DNA from: Pithys albifrons albifrons | Lineage: Eukaryota > Chordata > Aves > Passeriformes > Thamnophilidae | Length of the DNA: 64,000 bases | Direction of reading: 5' to 3' | Assembly: GCF_047495875.1 (NCBI RefSeq) | Contig: NC_092459.1 | Location: forward strand, 24,351,795-24,415,794 | In this document: positions 39,579 through 51,065 of the stretch, in pieces | Layout of the letters: each line of letters starts with the position of its first letter | Numbering within the stretch: the first letter of the stretch is position 1 | Translations under genes and position numbers: made by a program | Notes under the pieces: generated by a model | The model's database searches: none | What the model saw: the letters and a program-made list of their open reading frames with translations, nothing else | Told to the model about the DNA's origin: nothing

Positions 39579-40207
39579 TGTGCTGGTTTAAAGGTGAACC
39601 AGCAGGGGAAATGAACTCACCACGAGAGAGATTATAAGTCAGAGCTAAAATTTAATAATAATATTACAATAACAACACTGACACACAAGGGAAATTGCTT
39701 TCAACTCACAATACCCCAGCAATATAACCCAGTGTCCTGGGGCACAAGCCCAAGGGGGTTTGTTTGCCCTTGTGCTGAGACCCCTGTGGTTCCCCCAAGT
39801 CCAGAGCAAAAGGAAAAGAAAAACCTGTTGGTGCAAGCGAGGGCTGTGGTCTGGGCGAGAGCGATGATCTCCTCCTGTCAAGGTCCTGCTGCTGCTCTGG
39901 ATCCGACGAGAAGGTTCCTGAGGTCTTCTTACCCACCACTTATGTACCCTCAGGGAGCACTCAGTCCCTCCCCCTGGGCGGGGACTCACACAATGGGTGA
40001 TTAACTCTGGGAGCCAGGGGGTGTTGAGCTGTTGATGGCCCATTAGCAGCTCCGCCCCCCTCAGGCTGGGTGTGAAGGTGATAATGGCTCCCTGGGCAGC
40101 TGCTGCTAATGGCCCATTGTCCTTGGGGAATGAATAGAGGGGGTGGAATACACAGGTTTGATCACCACCACACAGGGTTAGCTGGTCCCTCCAGCTGAAC
40201 TAGGACA
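39579..40207 (-). mobile_element. Solo LTR of an endogenous retrovirus, minus strand, 5 bp target duplication
   Basis: A 629 bp LTR. On the plus strand it starts TGTGCTGGTTTAAAGG and ends GCTGAACTAGGACA, so the retroviral strand starts TGTCCTAGTTCAGC. It is flanked by ACTTC at 39574-39578 and 40208-40212. Orientation is minus: ATTAAA (as TTTAAT at 39651) sits near its 3' end and a TACATAAG TATA-like box near 39947-39940. No internal retroviral sequence is present. The GC-rich ORFs within it are not genes. Confidence 0.9.
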
Positions 40208-40212
40208 ACTTC

Positions 40213-42127
40213 ACACCAATCTATGAGATTCATAGTGAAGACATTTTATTACACAAAGCACACAGTTTATATAGGGTTAGGACTACAGCTTATTGGCTAA
40301 AAGAGTTAACACACCACCATGCCAGATACTTCAGTTGGTTAAAGCCTATCTCTCACAAGTCCCATGTTTATATTATTTATCCTTAAATAGCCATACTTCC
40401 TCCAAATCCTACTTTTTTCTCTGAATTCCTTATCATGTAATTTCAGAATTACAATTTTCCACCGTTTTGGTGGACTTAGAAATGACCTAAAGGGGATTTT
40501 TCAGGCTGAAGATCAAACATAGCTTTACTACTACAGTTTGTAAAACATAAAACTGACATTTGACTTATTCAGAATGTAATAATCTTTTAGACTACTATGA
40601 ATATGGCCTTATAGCCAGTACCCTTTAAAAGCTCAGGTTAAGGAATCCATATTTATTAGTGTCATTGAGATAATTGCATTTGATTTTTTTGCTGGCTGTA
40701 AGAACTTCCAGCAGCAATTTTAGCATCTGACCTAAATGTATAAATGATTAGCAAAACGTGACTTGGTAAGTGGCAGTTTCAACACTTCCTGCAGCCCATC
40801 ATGCCTTAAAAGACATAACAGCTTTTCAGCTTAAGATTCTTAGAGATGAAATGCTGGCCTCTGTCCTGCAAGGAAGAACTCCAGCTAAAGAAGTCAAGAT
40901 ACTGTCAGGGAAAAAATAGTAAGATACTGAATATGTAGAGTCTTGTACCAAACAGGAACAGGCATCCAGTTGGCAAATGCTATCACCACTAAAGATTAAT
41001 GCACCTCCAACCTGCACTCGTTTTAATGTGAAACTGGTTTTCAAGCTGCTGCACTAAGCTAACATTTAGCATTGCCAAACCTAGAGACAGAGTTCCAGTG
41101 TGAAATGAATAGAATTCAACAACATTCTGATCTCATTCTAAGCAGAAAATTATGTGCTTGAGGAGTGCAGAGATCCCACAAACTCCCATCAATCAGGCAG
41201 CCACAAGGTGTAGTGACTAAACTGGGGCATTCCTCACTTCTGCAACATGGGTCATCATCTGAGAAGGAAAAAACAGCTATAGCTGCTCAGTGTTTTGGTT
41301 CTTGATAAAGCTTACACCATTCCCTTCCTGCATCCATTCACATATATTAGTACAGGAGCCCTCAATGGCATGTGTTAGAGGCAGTAATGCTTTATTTGCT
41401 CTGTAGACTTGCAGCAGTCCACATTGACCCCACAAGTAATGAACACCCTCTTTAGAGTGCACACAGTGGTGCACAGGTTTCTTGGAATTTAATCCACACG
41501 ATATTAGCCCAGAATGGCATTACAATTTTTGTCATTTCATTTCACTCACTTTGCTTTTGTGCTGTTTACAAAGTACCAAACTCAGTTGCCCAACATTCCT
41601 ACACACCCTTGAGAGAGACAAAAAACCAACTTCACAGAACTGCAAAAACAGACTTTCATTACAAAGCACACAATTTTAATCCACCTATTCTTTGAACAAT
41701 TATATTGCCTGTAAATCTTCTATACCCTATTATTCTAATGTTCTGCTTAAATTTTACTTACTAGTTATTCTTTGTTCGACCACTAATCAGCATAACACTG
41801 TAGCCTTGCTCCCAAGCGAAGAGAAAGAAGTACACCCTATACCAACCATGGTAACCACACTGCCTTTAGCTGATGTAAACACATTTATGAAAATTTTTTT
41901 CTACTTAAGCAAAAAGCAAGTTACTTGCAGGTTACATTTCAAGGTAAGACCAGCTACTGTATAAAAAGCAAAACCACAAAAAAGTATGGTAACACAATAA
42001 AGTGATCTAAGAAGATTAGATGAAATTACAATGCAGGAAATAACATGCTAACAAAATAATGCATTCGTAATACATTCCAAAGGAGGCCGCTAGCTAAATC
42101 CAGACTATTGGACTGAAATAGATGAGC
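40213..42127. other. Intron sequence, no feature seen
   Basis: No gene or repeat recognised. ORFs here are short and without known similarity. Confidence 0.6.
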
Positions 42128-43630
42128 TGTGGTGGGATGACTCAATCACTCCCCTCTTCAGTTGGACAGGGGGCAGAAAACACCGCAAAAGGCTCATGAG
42201 TCGGGATAAGGGAAGAGAGGGATCACTCATCAGTTACTGTCACAGGCTAAAAGACTTAATTTGGGGAAATGAACTGAATTTATTACAAATCAAATCAGAG
42301 AAGCATGAGAAATAAAACCAAATTCGCCTATCCCTCCCTTTCTCCCAGTCTTCATTTTTGTTGAGGAATAGATTCAGTGCAGGTGGCTCCATGAGCAGCT
42401 GCAGTTAGAGCTGCAGACTGAGCTTTGGCAGAGCCCAAGGCAAGGGCCGTGACCTGCCAACCCTTTGCACCTGTGTCCCAGCCAGGGACAGGGCAGGAGA
42501 CAAGGATTCCAGACTTTCCTATACTTAGACTGTGAGGGTATAAAAGTCCAGGGTTTCCTTTGTTCAGGGTCCCTCTTTGGAGGCACCAGCTTGAGCTTTT
42601 ATTTTTTTATCGCATCATGATTAAATTATTTTAAGGATCAAGACTTCTGAGACTCTGTGATGGGAAACCTTGGCTAACAAGGAAGTCTGGTTTGACTGTG
42701 CGAGTATGAGGGTGTAGGAGCTGCAAAGGGGCTTCTATGCCAGCTCAGGTGGTTTGAGTGTGACTGCCAGAGGGAGTCCTGGAGGGTCAGACAGGGAAGT
42801 TTTCTTAACATTTAATTCCTGATTCTCTCCTTCCTTCCCCCATTGGAGGTGCAGGGACTTGGGGTCAGTTCATCACATGCTGTCTCTGCTGCTCCTTCCT
42901 CCTCAAGTGAAGAGCTCATCACACTCTTCCCCTGTTCCAGCGTGTGGTCCTTCCCGAAAGAGACGGTCCTCCATGAACTTTAACACGGGTCAATCCTACA
43001 GGCTGCAATTCTTACTAACTGTGCCAGCGTGCATCCCTCCCACAAGGTGCGGTCCCTTCAGAAACAGACTGCTCCAGTGTGGGTCCTCCAAGAAGTCATG
43101 AGTCCTGAGCGCAAAGGTGCTCATGTCTCCATGGGGTCACAGGTCCTGCCAGGAGCCTGGTCTGGCACGGGCTTCCCCATAGGATCAGAGACTCCCTTTG
43201 GAGATCCACCTGCTCCAATGTGGGGTCCTACAGGCTGCAGGCGGATCTGTGCTCCTCCATGGACCTCTATGGGCCTGTCTCACCATAAGCTTTACTACGG
43301 GCTGCAGAGGAATCTCTGCTCTTGTGCCTGGAGTATCTCCACCCACTTCTTTTCTCCTGACCTTGGATCTGCAGAGCTGTTCCTCTTACATTCTCACTCC
43401 TCCCTTCGGCTGCACTTGTGCTGTTTTCCCTCCCTCTATTTTAAATACATTATGCCAGAGGCACTACTATGGTTGCTGATGGGCTTTGCCTTGCCAAGCA
43501 GCAGGTCTAACCTGGAGCCAGCTGGCACTGGCTCTGCTGGACATGGGGAAAAGTTTCTGGCAGGTTCTCAGAGAAGCCACCCCTTCAGCACTTCCTTGCT
43601 ACTAAAACCAGGCCATATAAACCCAATGCA
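42128..43630 (-). mobile_element. ERV LTR-type element (split by a nested LTR)
   Basis: The parts 42128-42358 and 42811-43630 read as one dispersed passerine ERV LTR-type repeat, recognised from memory of its reverse-complement form: TGTGGTGGG at the left, TCAGTTACTGTCACAGGCTA and ATTTATTACAAATCAAATCA in the middle, a series of degenerate ~40-60 bp units of the kind TGCTCCAGTGTGGGTCCTCC, and ACCCAATGCA at the right. The ends TGTGGTGGG / CCCAATGCA are imperfect inverted repeats; no target duplication was found. The 201-codon ORF at 43029 reads through the internal repeats and is not a gene. Orientation is inferred. Confidence 0.65.
42359..42810 (+). mobile_element. Solo LTR nested in the older ERV element
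   Basis: A 452 bp segment with ends TGTTGAGGAA ... TTTTCTTAACA (imperfect inverted, TG...CA), TATAAAAG at 42539 and ATTAAA at 42620, in the order of a plus-strand LTR. CATTT occurs on both sides (42353-42357 and 42809-42813), so the target duplication is blurred by the end sequence. The surrounding ERV sequence resumes after it, so it is the younger insertion. Confidence 0.75.
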
Positions 43631-44004
43631 TTAGTACTTAAAAAACCAAAATCTGGAAAAAAACTTGTATCAAAAGGAGACTATATGTAAAAAAAAAATC
43701 TACAGGAAATGTTTACTGTGAAAGTAGGATTTGAACTATTAGGCAACGATATATTATTAACAACTCAGGAGGAACAGGTTGTCTAAAATTAGGTGCACAC
43801 AGACTCCCCACTGTTGTACTTGTCAAACTAACCTTCCTAAGGCCATTAACCACACAGAGATCATAAACAAGGAAAAAGAGTCCATTCGCCTTCACATTAT
43901 TAGAATGTGTTCTCCATATTCGTTTTACTTAATATATTTGGAATTCATACAGGGATAACATTCCAGAAGCAGGCATTTTATTTTAGACTCAAATATTGGT
44001 CCAA
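43631..44004. other. Intron sequence between repeats
   Basis: A-rich, no feature recognised. Confidence 0.6.
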
Positions 44005-44640
44005 TGCCACTTAACAACACGTGGATGATGGAAGAAAGTGCTCCCTCAGCAAGTTTCTAAATGATACCTAAGTGGGAGGAGCAACTGATAGACCAGAGGG
44101 TTGTGCTGTCATTCAAAGGGACTTCAGCATCGCAGAGAAGTGCATCAATGTGAACCTCACAGTTCAACATGGGAATTGCCAAGCCCTGCACCTGGAATAA
44201 GCCCATGCAGCAGTACAGGGCCAAACAGCTGGAAAGCAGCTTTGCAAAAAACAAGGCATACTGGCTCTAGCAGACACCAAGGTTGAACATGAGCCACCAA
44301 TGTGCCCTTGAAGCAAAGAAGGCCACCAGCCTGCTGGGCTGCATGAGGAGGAGGAGCATTGCCTGTAGGTTGAGGAGATCTTTCCCCTCTACTAACCACT
44401 GATGTGGCCAAATCTAGAGTGTTGTGCCCTGTTCTGTGCTACCCAGCCACAAGGAGAGAGACAGACATACCGGGGAGTTCTACAAAGGGTCAGAAGGATG
44501 ATTAAGGGACTGGAGGGTCCCACAAATGAGGACAGGCTGAGAAAGCTGAGACTGTTTAGCCTAGAGAAGACAGAGCTCAGAAATCAATCCCAGCAATATA
44601 CATAAATTGCTGAAGGGAGAGTGTAATGCAGACTCTTCTG
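44005..44640 (+). mobile_element. CR1 LINE fragment, end of the reverse-transcriptase ORF
   Basis: Plus-strand CR1 landmarks in order: CTCCCTCAGCAAGTTTC, ACCAGAGGGTTGTGCTGTCA, CAAGCCCTGCACCTGGAATA, AGGTTGAACATGAGCCACCA, ATGATTAAGGGACTGGAGGG and CTGTTTAGCCTAGAGAAGA. It ends at GCAGACTCTT, where sequence from a different part of CR1 follows at once. Frames are broken. Confidence 0.92.
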
Positions 44641-44945
44641 AGGCACAGACTTCATGGGAAGCCTCCGTGAAGGATAATGGAGCCAGCTGGGAGTTTTTCC
44701 AGAACAATATCCTGGAAGCAAAAAAACAGTTCATTCTCTTGAATGGTAAGAGAAGAAGGCAGAACAAGATACCCCCTTGGCTTAACTGTGAGCTTCTGAG
44801 TCTGCTCAAAATCAAGAGAAGCATATCAGGATGGAAAAGCAGTGCAGAGATGCAGTTCAAAATGCAAAAGCTCAGCCCAGAGTGAAATTGGCCAGAGATG
44901 TAAAAAACTATAAGAAAGGGTTCTTCAGTTACGTGAACAGAAAGA
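44641..44945 (+). mobile_element. CR1 LINE fragment from upstream of the RT domain
   Basis: Plus-strand CR1 ORF2 segment that in an intact element lies 5' of the previous fragment: CCAGCTGGGAGTTTTTCCAG, ACAGTTCATTCTCTTGAATG, then TGAAATTGGCCAGAGATGTA and AAAGGGTTCTTCAGTTACGT. The order 3' part then 5' part, both plus strand, shows two CR1 copies joined head to tail or a recombination between copies. Confidence 0.85.
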
Positions 44946-45484
44946 AGTGAAAAATACGGTCTTATCATGAATACACTCACCTTCAACCCTTCTGTATATT
45001 CTCTGCACTGTATGCTTCAAGGTAAAATAATGTTGCCATGATTATGCTCCTTGCTTGAGCATCAACAGCAAGCGTCATTCTAAAAAGCAACACGAAACCA
45101 TTAGAGAACACCATGTTTTCAGAGTCTGGGAAAATAAAACTATATTAACTAATGTTAAAGCTAAAAATTTCCAGGGTCACACAAAGCCCTTTTTCAAATG
45201 GAGCTTTGTACTAGCCATACAATATCAATGACAAAGAAATGCATATAGGCCATCTGGTGCTAAAAGATTTACACCTCGGTCCTCCAGAAACTTTCCATGA
45301 ATTGTCCTTTCCCACTGAAAGAGCAAGTACCAGTAGCAAGAGAAAAGCATCAGGAGCAGGTGTTATAAAAAAAGTACCAGACAAATCACAGCCAATTAAA
45401 AAAAAAATCTTGTCTTATGAAGAAAGCTGGAATAGTATGATGTGATTAACGACCAGTAAATTAACACATACCAACATGACACCA

Positions 45485-45690
45485 TCTTCCACAGGGTGGC
45501 TGGGCACTGGAACAGGGTTCCCAGGGAAGTGGTCACAGCACCAAGTCTGAGAGAGTTCAAGAGGCATTTGAACAATACTCTCAGACACATGGTGTGACTC
45601 TTGGGGATTGGTCCTGTGCAAGGCCAGGAGTTGGACATCCATGATCCTTGTGGGTCCTTTCCAGTGCAGGACATTTGATGATCTCTAGAT
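45485..45690 (+). mobile_element. CR1 LINE 3' end
   Basis: Plus-strand CR1 tail: GGGTGGCTGGGCACTGGAAC, AAGTGGTCACAGCACCAAGT, CTCAGACACATGGTGTGACT and GGAGTTGGACATCCATGATC. The terminal octamers are not clear. Confidence 0.9.
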
Positions 45691-48600
45691 AAATCATTTA
45701 ACTTATGGAGATAATTTAATGGCAACAGAGTAACAGTTTTCAAGTAAAGTGTAGGTCTGACTTTTGTCAAGCAGCAAAAAGTCGTGTCAGGTGTACACTT
45801 GCGTGGCACACTCCTGCATATCACTGTTGGGATTTTCTTAGCATAGTGAGATGCATTTCAGAACTCCTCTTGCTGTTGATGCAAGTAATATTTCTCTTGC
45901 AGCTTCCATCACATTACACTAAAATACACATTAACAACTTCCCTGCTTCTTGACCTTAGTGAAGCCCTACTTTTGTTTCTAGGCTTTGCTGCTGATACTA
46001 TCTTTTGTAGACCTTTTTTCTACTGTAAAGACCCATACCCCTCCTCCCCTATTCCTCAACTTTCTCACCTGTTCTTTTTCTCTTCTAATTTAATTCAGCT
46101 ATAGGCTGTCTTTTACTTCCTTCATGCTTGTATTTTTACACCATCTTCCACTTCAACTATTTCAAACTTAAATCTCTAGCTTGTCTCCTGTCTCTCTTAC
46201 CTTGCCTCCTCTATTATCCCAACCTGTAGCAGTTGTTTAATGATTACTCAGCTGATCCCTCTACTGCCTTTCTGCACCTTTGACCACCAATCAAGGGGTT
46301 TGAGGTTTTGTAGGTTTTTCTTTAAACAGTGTTTATTCACACAATTCAATTCACATGGACTTACTTGCTCTTCAGGGCACCCATTCAGCTAAGCTCTGGT
46401 GCCTTAGAAACATGCTGGTTTTCTCTATTTAAAAATTTTTGTTTCCTAAAAAGGAAACTGATAATATCCAGCCCAGCATTCCCCCTTCTTTTCCTACTGT
46501 CCTGCTAAAACATTATCAGTTTTCTTTTCTGCAAACCTATAAATTAATAATTTGAATACATTAGTGTTTATTTAACTGAAAAAAACCCATGATGCTGATT
46601 TTAAAAGTGGATTTGATAAGTACGCAGGTTGTTACTGTATCTTTGCTTAATTTTCTAAGGTTGTGAAATTATTACCTCACCTCTGAAAATATAAGGAAGA
46701 ATCATGAAAGAGTGATTAAGATACGTGGTTTTCAACACTGTTTGAAATTTGATGATGTCAAAATACCATGTGTAGGTGTACAAAAGGCAGAATAAAGTCA
46801 GAAGTGAGCAGAAGCAGCTTGCAAATTAAGAAAAAGAGAAATGTCTACAAAAACATGACAGTGTTGTTGCCAGAGGTACATTAAGAATGATTGGATTATT
46901 CTGCAAAACAAAGAACAGTGCCATCTAGATGCTGTTGTGAGGGCAGGAAAGCCTTCCTATCCAGGACAGAATGCACTGGTTATTGGATGGTACACTTGCA
47001 GAGATAATCAAGAACAACTTTTAAATATATTTACTGAGAGAAGAGATGTAGAAATTTTGGGTTCAATACTTCAGTGGAAAAGACCAAAGGTTACCAATCA
47101 AACAGACCTATTAGAGATGGCTATGGAAAGCACATTCATGGGTATGTCCACAGAGAAGAGCTGAACTGAACTGAAACTTTAAATGACCAGATAATATGAA
47201 CAGTGGTATTTGGGTAGGAGGCATCTCCCAGCCAAAATTCAAACCTTGCTGATGGCATTTACAGGCAACTGTGTTTTTCAGTGGTCAGTTTTCTAACCAA
47301 CAACAAATGATAAAAACATTCATATGTACCACCACACTACATTCACATAGCACCTCACATCTACCTCCCAGAGTTTATAATCCAACTCAGACAACAGCAT
47401 CACATGACATAGAGTAAGCACAAGAGTTACAAAAAAGAACAATAAAAACAAAGTAAATATTAAGAACTTTCAGGTGCAAGATTCTCACTAAAGGTGGAAA
47501 AAGACATCTACATGTACATACCTAGTAAGTAGTGGATACTTGGACTTTTTTCCCCTCTGTCCACTATACAGTTTAAGTAACTGTACCTCCAGTTCTTGGG
47601 AAGAAAGAACTAGAGGATTTTTGTACCCAACAGGGCCACTCTGTGAGGAACCATTAGATAGACAGCACCCAGAAAAGCTAGTTAGTGGGCATGGGTTATT
47701 CAACCACTTCAAATGAAGCAGTACCAATAACCAAAGAGATTATGTATTTCAGTCTCTACAGAATAGTTCTGTTCACTAGCAGTAATTATTCCTCTAACAT
47801 GTCAATTCAGATTTTCTCAAAAAGACACACGTTGCATCATCACTCAGTTTGATGTTCATGCAATTTACTCACAGCATAAGGTTACTTCCAAAGTTTCACA
47901 CAGAGATAATAGACTTGAACATAAGTTATGACTCAATTCAAGCACAAAAAAAAATATCTTAGAAGTTAACTTTGAACATCAATCCTATGTTTTCTAATGA
48001 CTGGCTTGCTTGTAAAGTTGTACAAAAGAGGTGAAAGATATTCCTTCAGGAATGAACTCCAATGGACATCAAAGACTTGACTTTTTTTCCTGGTGCAGTT
48101 GTCAGGTACTTTTCTTCAAGTGACAGAAATAATGTTATGGTAACTGAGATTAGCTGGCAGCTGAAAACTACTTTTTAAAGGTCTCCAATAAATTGTTACT
48201 GTAAAATGGTACTATTTTTCTTTCAGAATAACTCACCCACAGTAAGATCATTATCTCAGCAGTACTGAGACTTGCCTCTGGACCAAACATCCTTTCCTGA
48301 TCCACGCACCTCAGGCTACAAACATTTCAATCATGGGAGATGGTGAAGTTTTAGAATTCAGAGGTCACAAGCTTATAATGGCCTTTACACTACTCAGCAT
48401 TCAAATGAGGCACTGAATTCCTGAGGGTCTTTTGTCAGCTAGATGAAAAAGCACCCTATGGAATACTACAGGCAACAAAGATGTCTCATGGTTATGAGGC
48501 AGTTTTACCTTAATTCACTCGTTTTTTCAGTGGAAAGAAATGGATAGTGAACTGCTGTCTGGACTGAAAGGTTCCAGAACAAACACAGGGTAACACTGAA

Positions 48601-50609
48601 ATTGTAATGGTTGAAGTTACATCCTCCAGTAATGAATTAATGAACAAAGTTAGTGTTAAAAAATGTATCCAAAACTTCATGTCTTGTCAAGTGATCAGCT
48701 CAAAAATACTTTAGTCTTTCAAAATCTAAATGCACTTTATTATCACTAGCAGCATTATTCACAAACTCTAGCTGAAGGCAGAAGCACTATAATGTAGATA
48801 CTCAGCAGTTTTGGAGAGTTAAGAGAACTTTCTTTTACTAAGCAGTTTTGTCATATTTAACAAAAACATGTAAGTGATGAATCATAATAAAAGAATTATT
48901 TAATTTTCCAACATAGGGATAGGATAACATGATTAATACTACTTTTAAGCTTTGGGAAAGGCTTAGATGTTGTCCTCTGTCCCTAAGTGTTGGCAGAAAT
49001 GCTAGAAGTCACCTGCGCAACAGAATCAGGAGTCAATAGTATATTTTTGGAGACCATTGAAAAAATGTCACTTTCAATGGAGTAGCAAAAAGAAAAAACT
49101 TGCCCAAAATACTTTGTTTATTTCCTCTCATTCACACCTTCTATTTTCTACCCAAATCCCAATACTCAGTGGAGTGTTCCTCCAAGGAACGTTTATGTTT
49201 GAGCTCAGGAAAGTAACAAAATACACTCAAAGCAAAACCCCACAACATTCAAGTGTGCTTCAATTTCTTTTCCCTGACAAACAGTATTGTAGACTACCAA
49301 AATATAACATGGAACCTAAAAAGTACAGATTAAATTCATCTATTGTTATTCTAGTTTTAAAAAGAACAAACATTTCTATTAAATACTGCAATATGATAAA
49401 CGAAAAACAGTTCAAATATTCGGATTCAAACAGAAAACTAGCTTTAGCACAGCAGGAAATCACTCTTAATGGTGTGACTGAACATACGCTACATCACTTT
49501 GTTTCTTTAAAAATTTAGTACTGTTAAATTTATTCCCAGTGCATGAGCAGCCTGAACAGAATCCCCCCACAATGCTGCTGACTATGAGAAGAGCTACTTG
49601 GGACAGCAATTTAGCATATATCAGCCATTTAACTCTGGAGTCTAGTCTCAGTTTTTGGCACAGTTTTTCTTCATGCACAAACCCATTATATGCAGCTAAT
49701 ACGTCCAATGGTAAACTTCTTACTGCATTGGAGTGACACCTGACAAGTCTGACACAACAGACACTCAACCAGGTTTTCCCTGACTTTCCTTCTCAGGAAT
49801 TTCAGTGGCATATTTTAGAAAAGGTTAATTTTTTCCCCTATTGCTTTTACCAGAAAGATTCAGATTTTCTTATCTGTGCCTTCTGTTCAGAGCTAAGCAA
49901 CATTTGAACTCATTATTTTTATTTGACATTTATTATCTTCTTAAATACTACTGTCATACTTAATTCCACCACTCCTAGACTGAGAGAACTCAGCACTTTC
50001 TATAGTGCAAGAAGAATATCAAACTACTTTGAAGTAGGTTTCTTGCCATAAAATGTCACTGAGGTAATAGCCCCCAAAACCCATGTTCAGAAGCTCCAGA
50101 CATTTTTAATAGTTTTCATTTAACTCAAGCAAAGGAAAGAAAACATGAAGCTACTAAAAATAATGAGGAAAACTAAATTCCAGTTATATTTTTCTACTGT
50201 GTTTCAAAGAAAATGGACAATGTAGAACAATGTGAACATTACCTAAGGATGAAACATACTTTTTTCCAACAGTATGAGAACTAATCATTGTCGGGTAAAA
50301 GAGAAATTGAAATTCAAATCTACAGAAAGAGGATCAGGAGAAAAAAACAAAACCAACTAAACAACCAAACAAAAAAAACATGCTTGAAGACAATACTAAG
50401 TTTCAATGAAAGAGCTTGATTTTGGTACACAAACAAATCCTAACTTGGGATTGTAGTTACAAGAAGGTGCTCTATAAAGAAGCCAAATCTCATATTGAAG
50501 GAGTTTGAATTTTAAGAAAAAGCTCACGGAACTCCCATGCTGCAGCAAACAACAGTCCAAGGTACACTACACATGTCGTGGAAAGATGTATTTTTATGAG
50601 GCTGAAGCC
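45691..50609. other. AT-rich intron sequence
   Basis: No gene recognised. A pyrimidine-rich strand bias runs from about 45860 to 46220. The 153-codon ORF at 49057 is AT-rich, Lys/Asn/Ile-rich and resembles nothing known. Confidence 0.55.
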
Positions 50610-51065
50610 AATCATCATCATGGCTAGGCTTCACAAATGAAGATTTGGGAAGGGCACTACCCCCACTTGCTGCAAGCATGCTGGTGGCTAAAAAGGCCAA
50701 TGCCGGATAGGCAAGTCCAGTCGCAAAAGGCACAGCGGAAAGTCTCCTTTGGCGATATTGGTGAGGAATGGTTCTTTCTGCATTGTCTTTTCTCCTCGAG
50801 ACTGATTCTGTGTGTGTTCTCAAAGGAAGCAGCAGCGTCGTGAATGGTGTGTCTCCATGAATCCCGATTGGAGACCAGAGTGGACAGACCACTGATGGCA
50901 GTCAATATGGCCAAGGCTGAGGTGTTGTTTCAGGGAGTCCTTGTATCTCTTCTTCAGGGCTCCTCTCTTGTGGCAGCCAGTGGTGAGTACTCCATAGAGC
51001 ACAATCTTCGGGAGGCGGTGATCCTCCATCCTGGAGACGTGCCCTGCCCAGCACAGCTGAAGACA
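50610..51065 (-). mobile_element. 3' end of a non-LTR retrotransposon (not CR1), RT-ORF C-terminus
   Basis: Two overlapping minus-strand frames encode the C-terminal part of a LINE reverse-transcriptase ORF. The first has CWAGHVSRMEDHRLPK, LYG and KKRYKDSLKQHLSLGHID; after a frameshift near 50885 the second has NRDSWRHTIHDAAASFENT, then a Cys/His finger C-x2-C-x12-H-x3-C ending close to a TAG at 50656-50654. The WAGHVxRM...RLPK...KKRYKD pattern is typical of RTE-like and related LINE clades and is not CR1. The 3' end has a short ATGATGATGAT tail (50620-50611). It is 5'-truncated at about 51065 and no longer functional. Confidence 0.75.

Noticed and set aside
43029..43634. 201-codon plus-strand ORF
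   Set aside because: It lies entirely in the internal repeats of an ERV LTR-type element, on the strand opposite to that element.
49057..49518. 153-codon ORF
   Set aside because: Lys/Asn/Ile-rich translation of AT-rich intron with no domain and no gene context.
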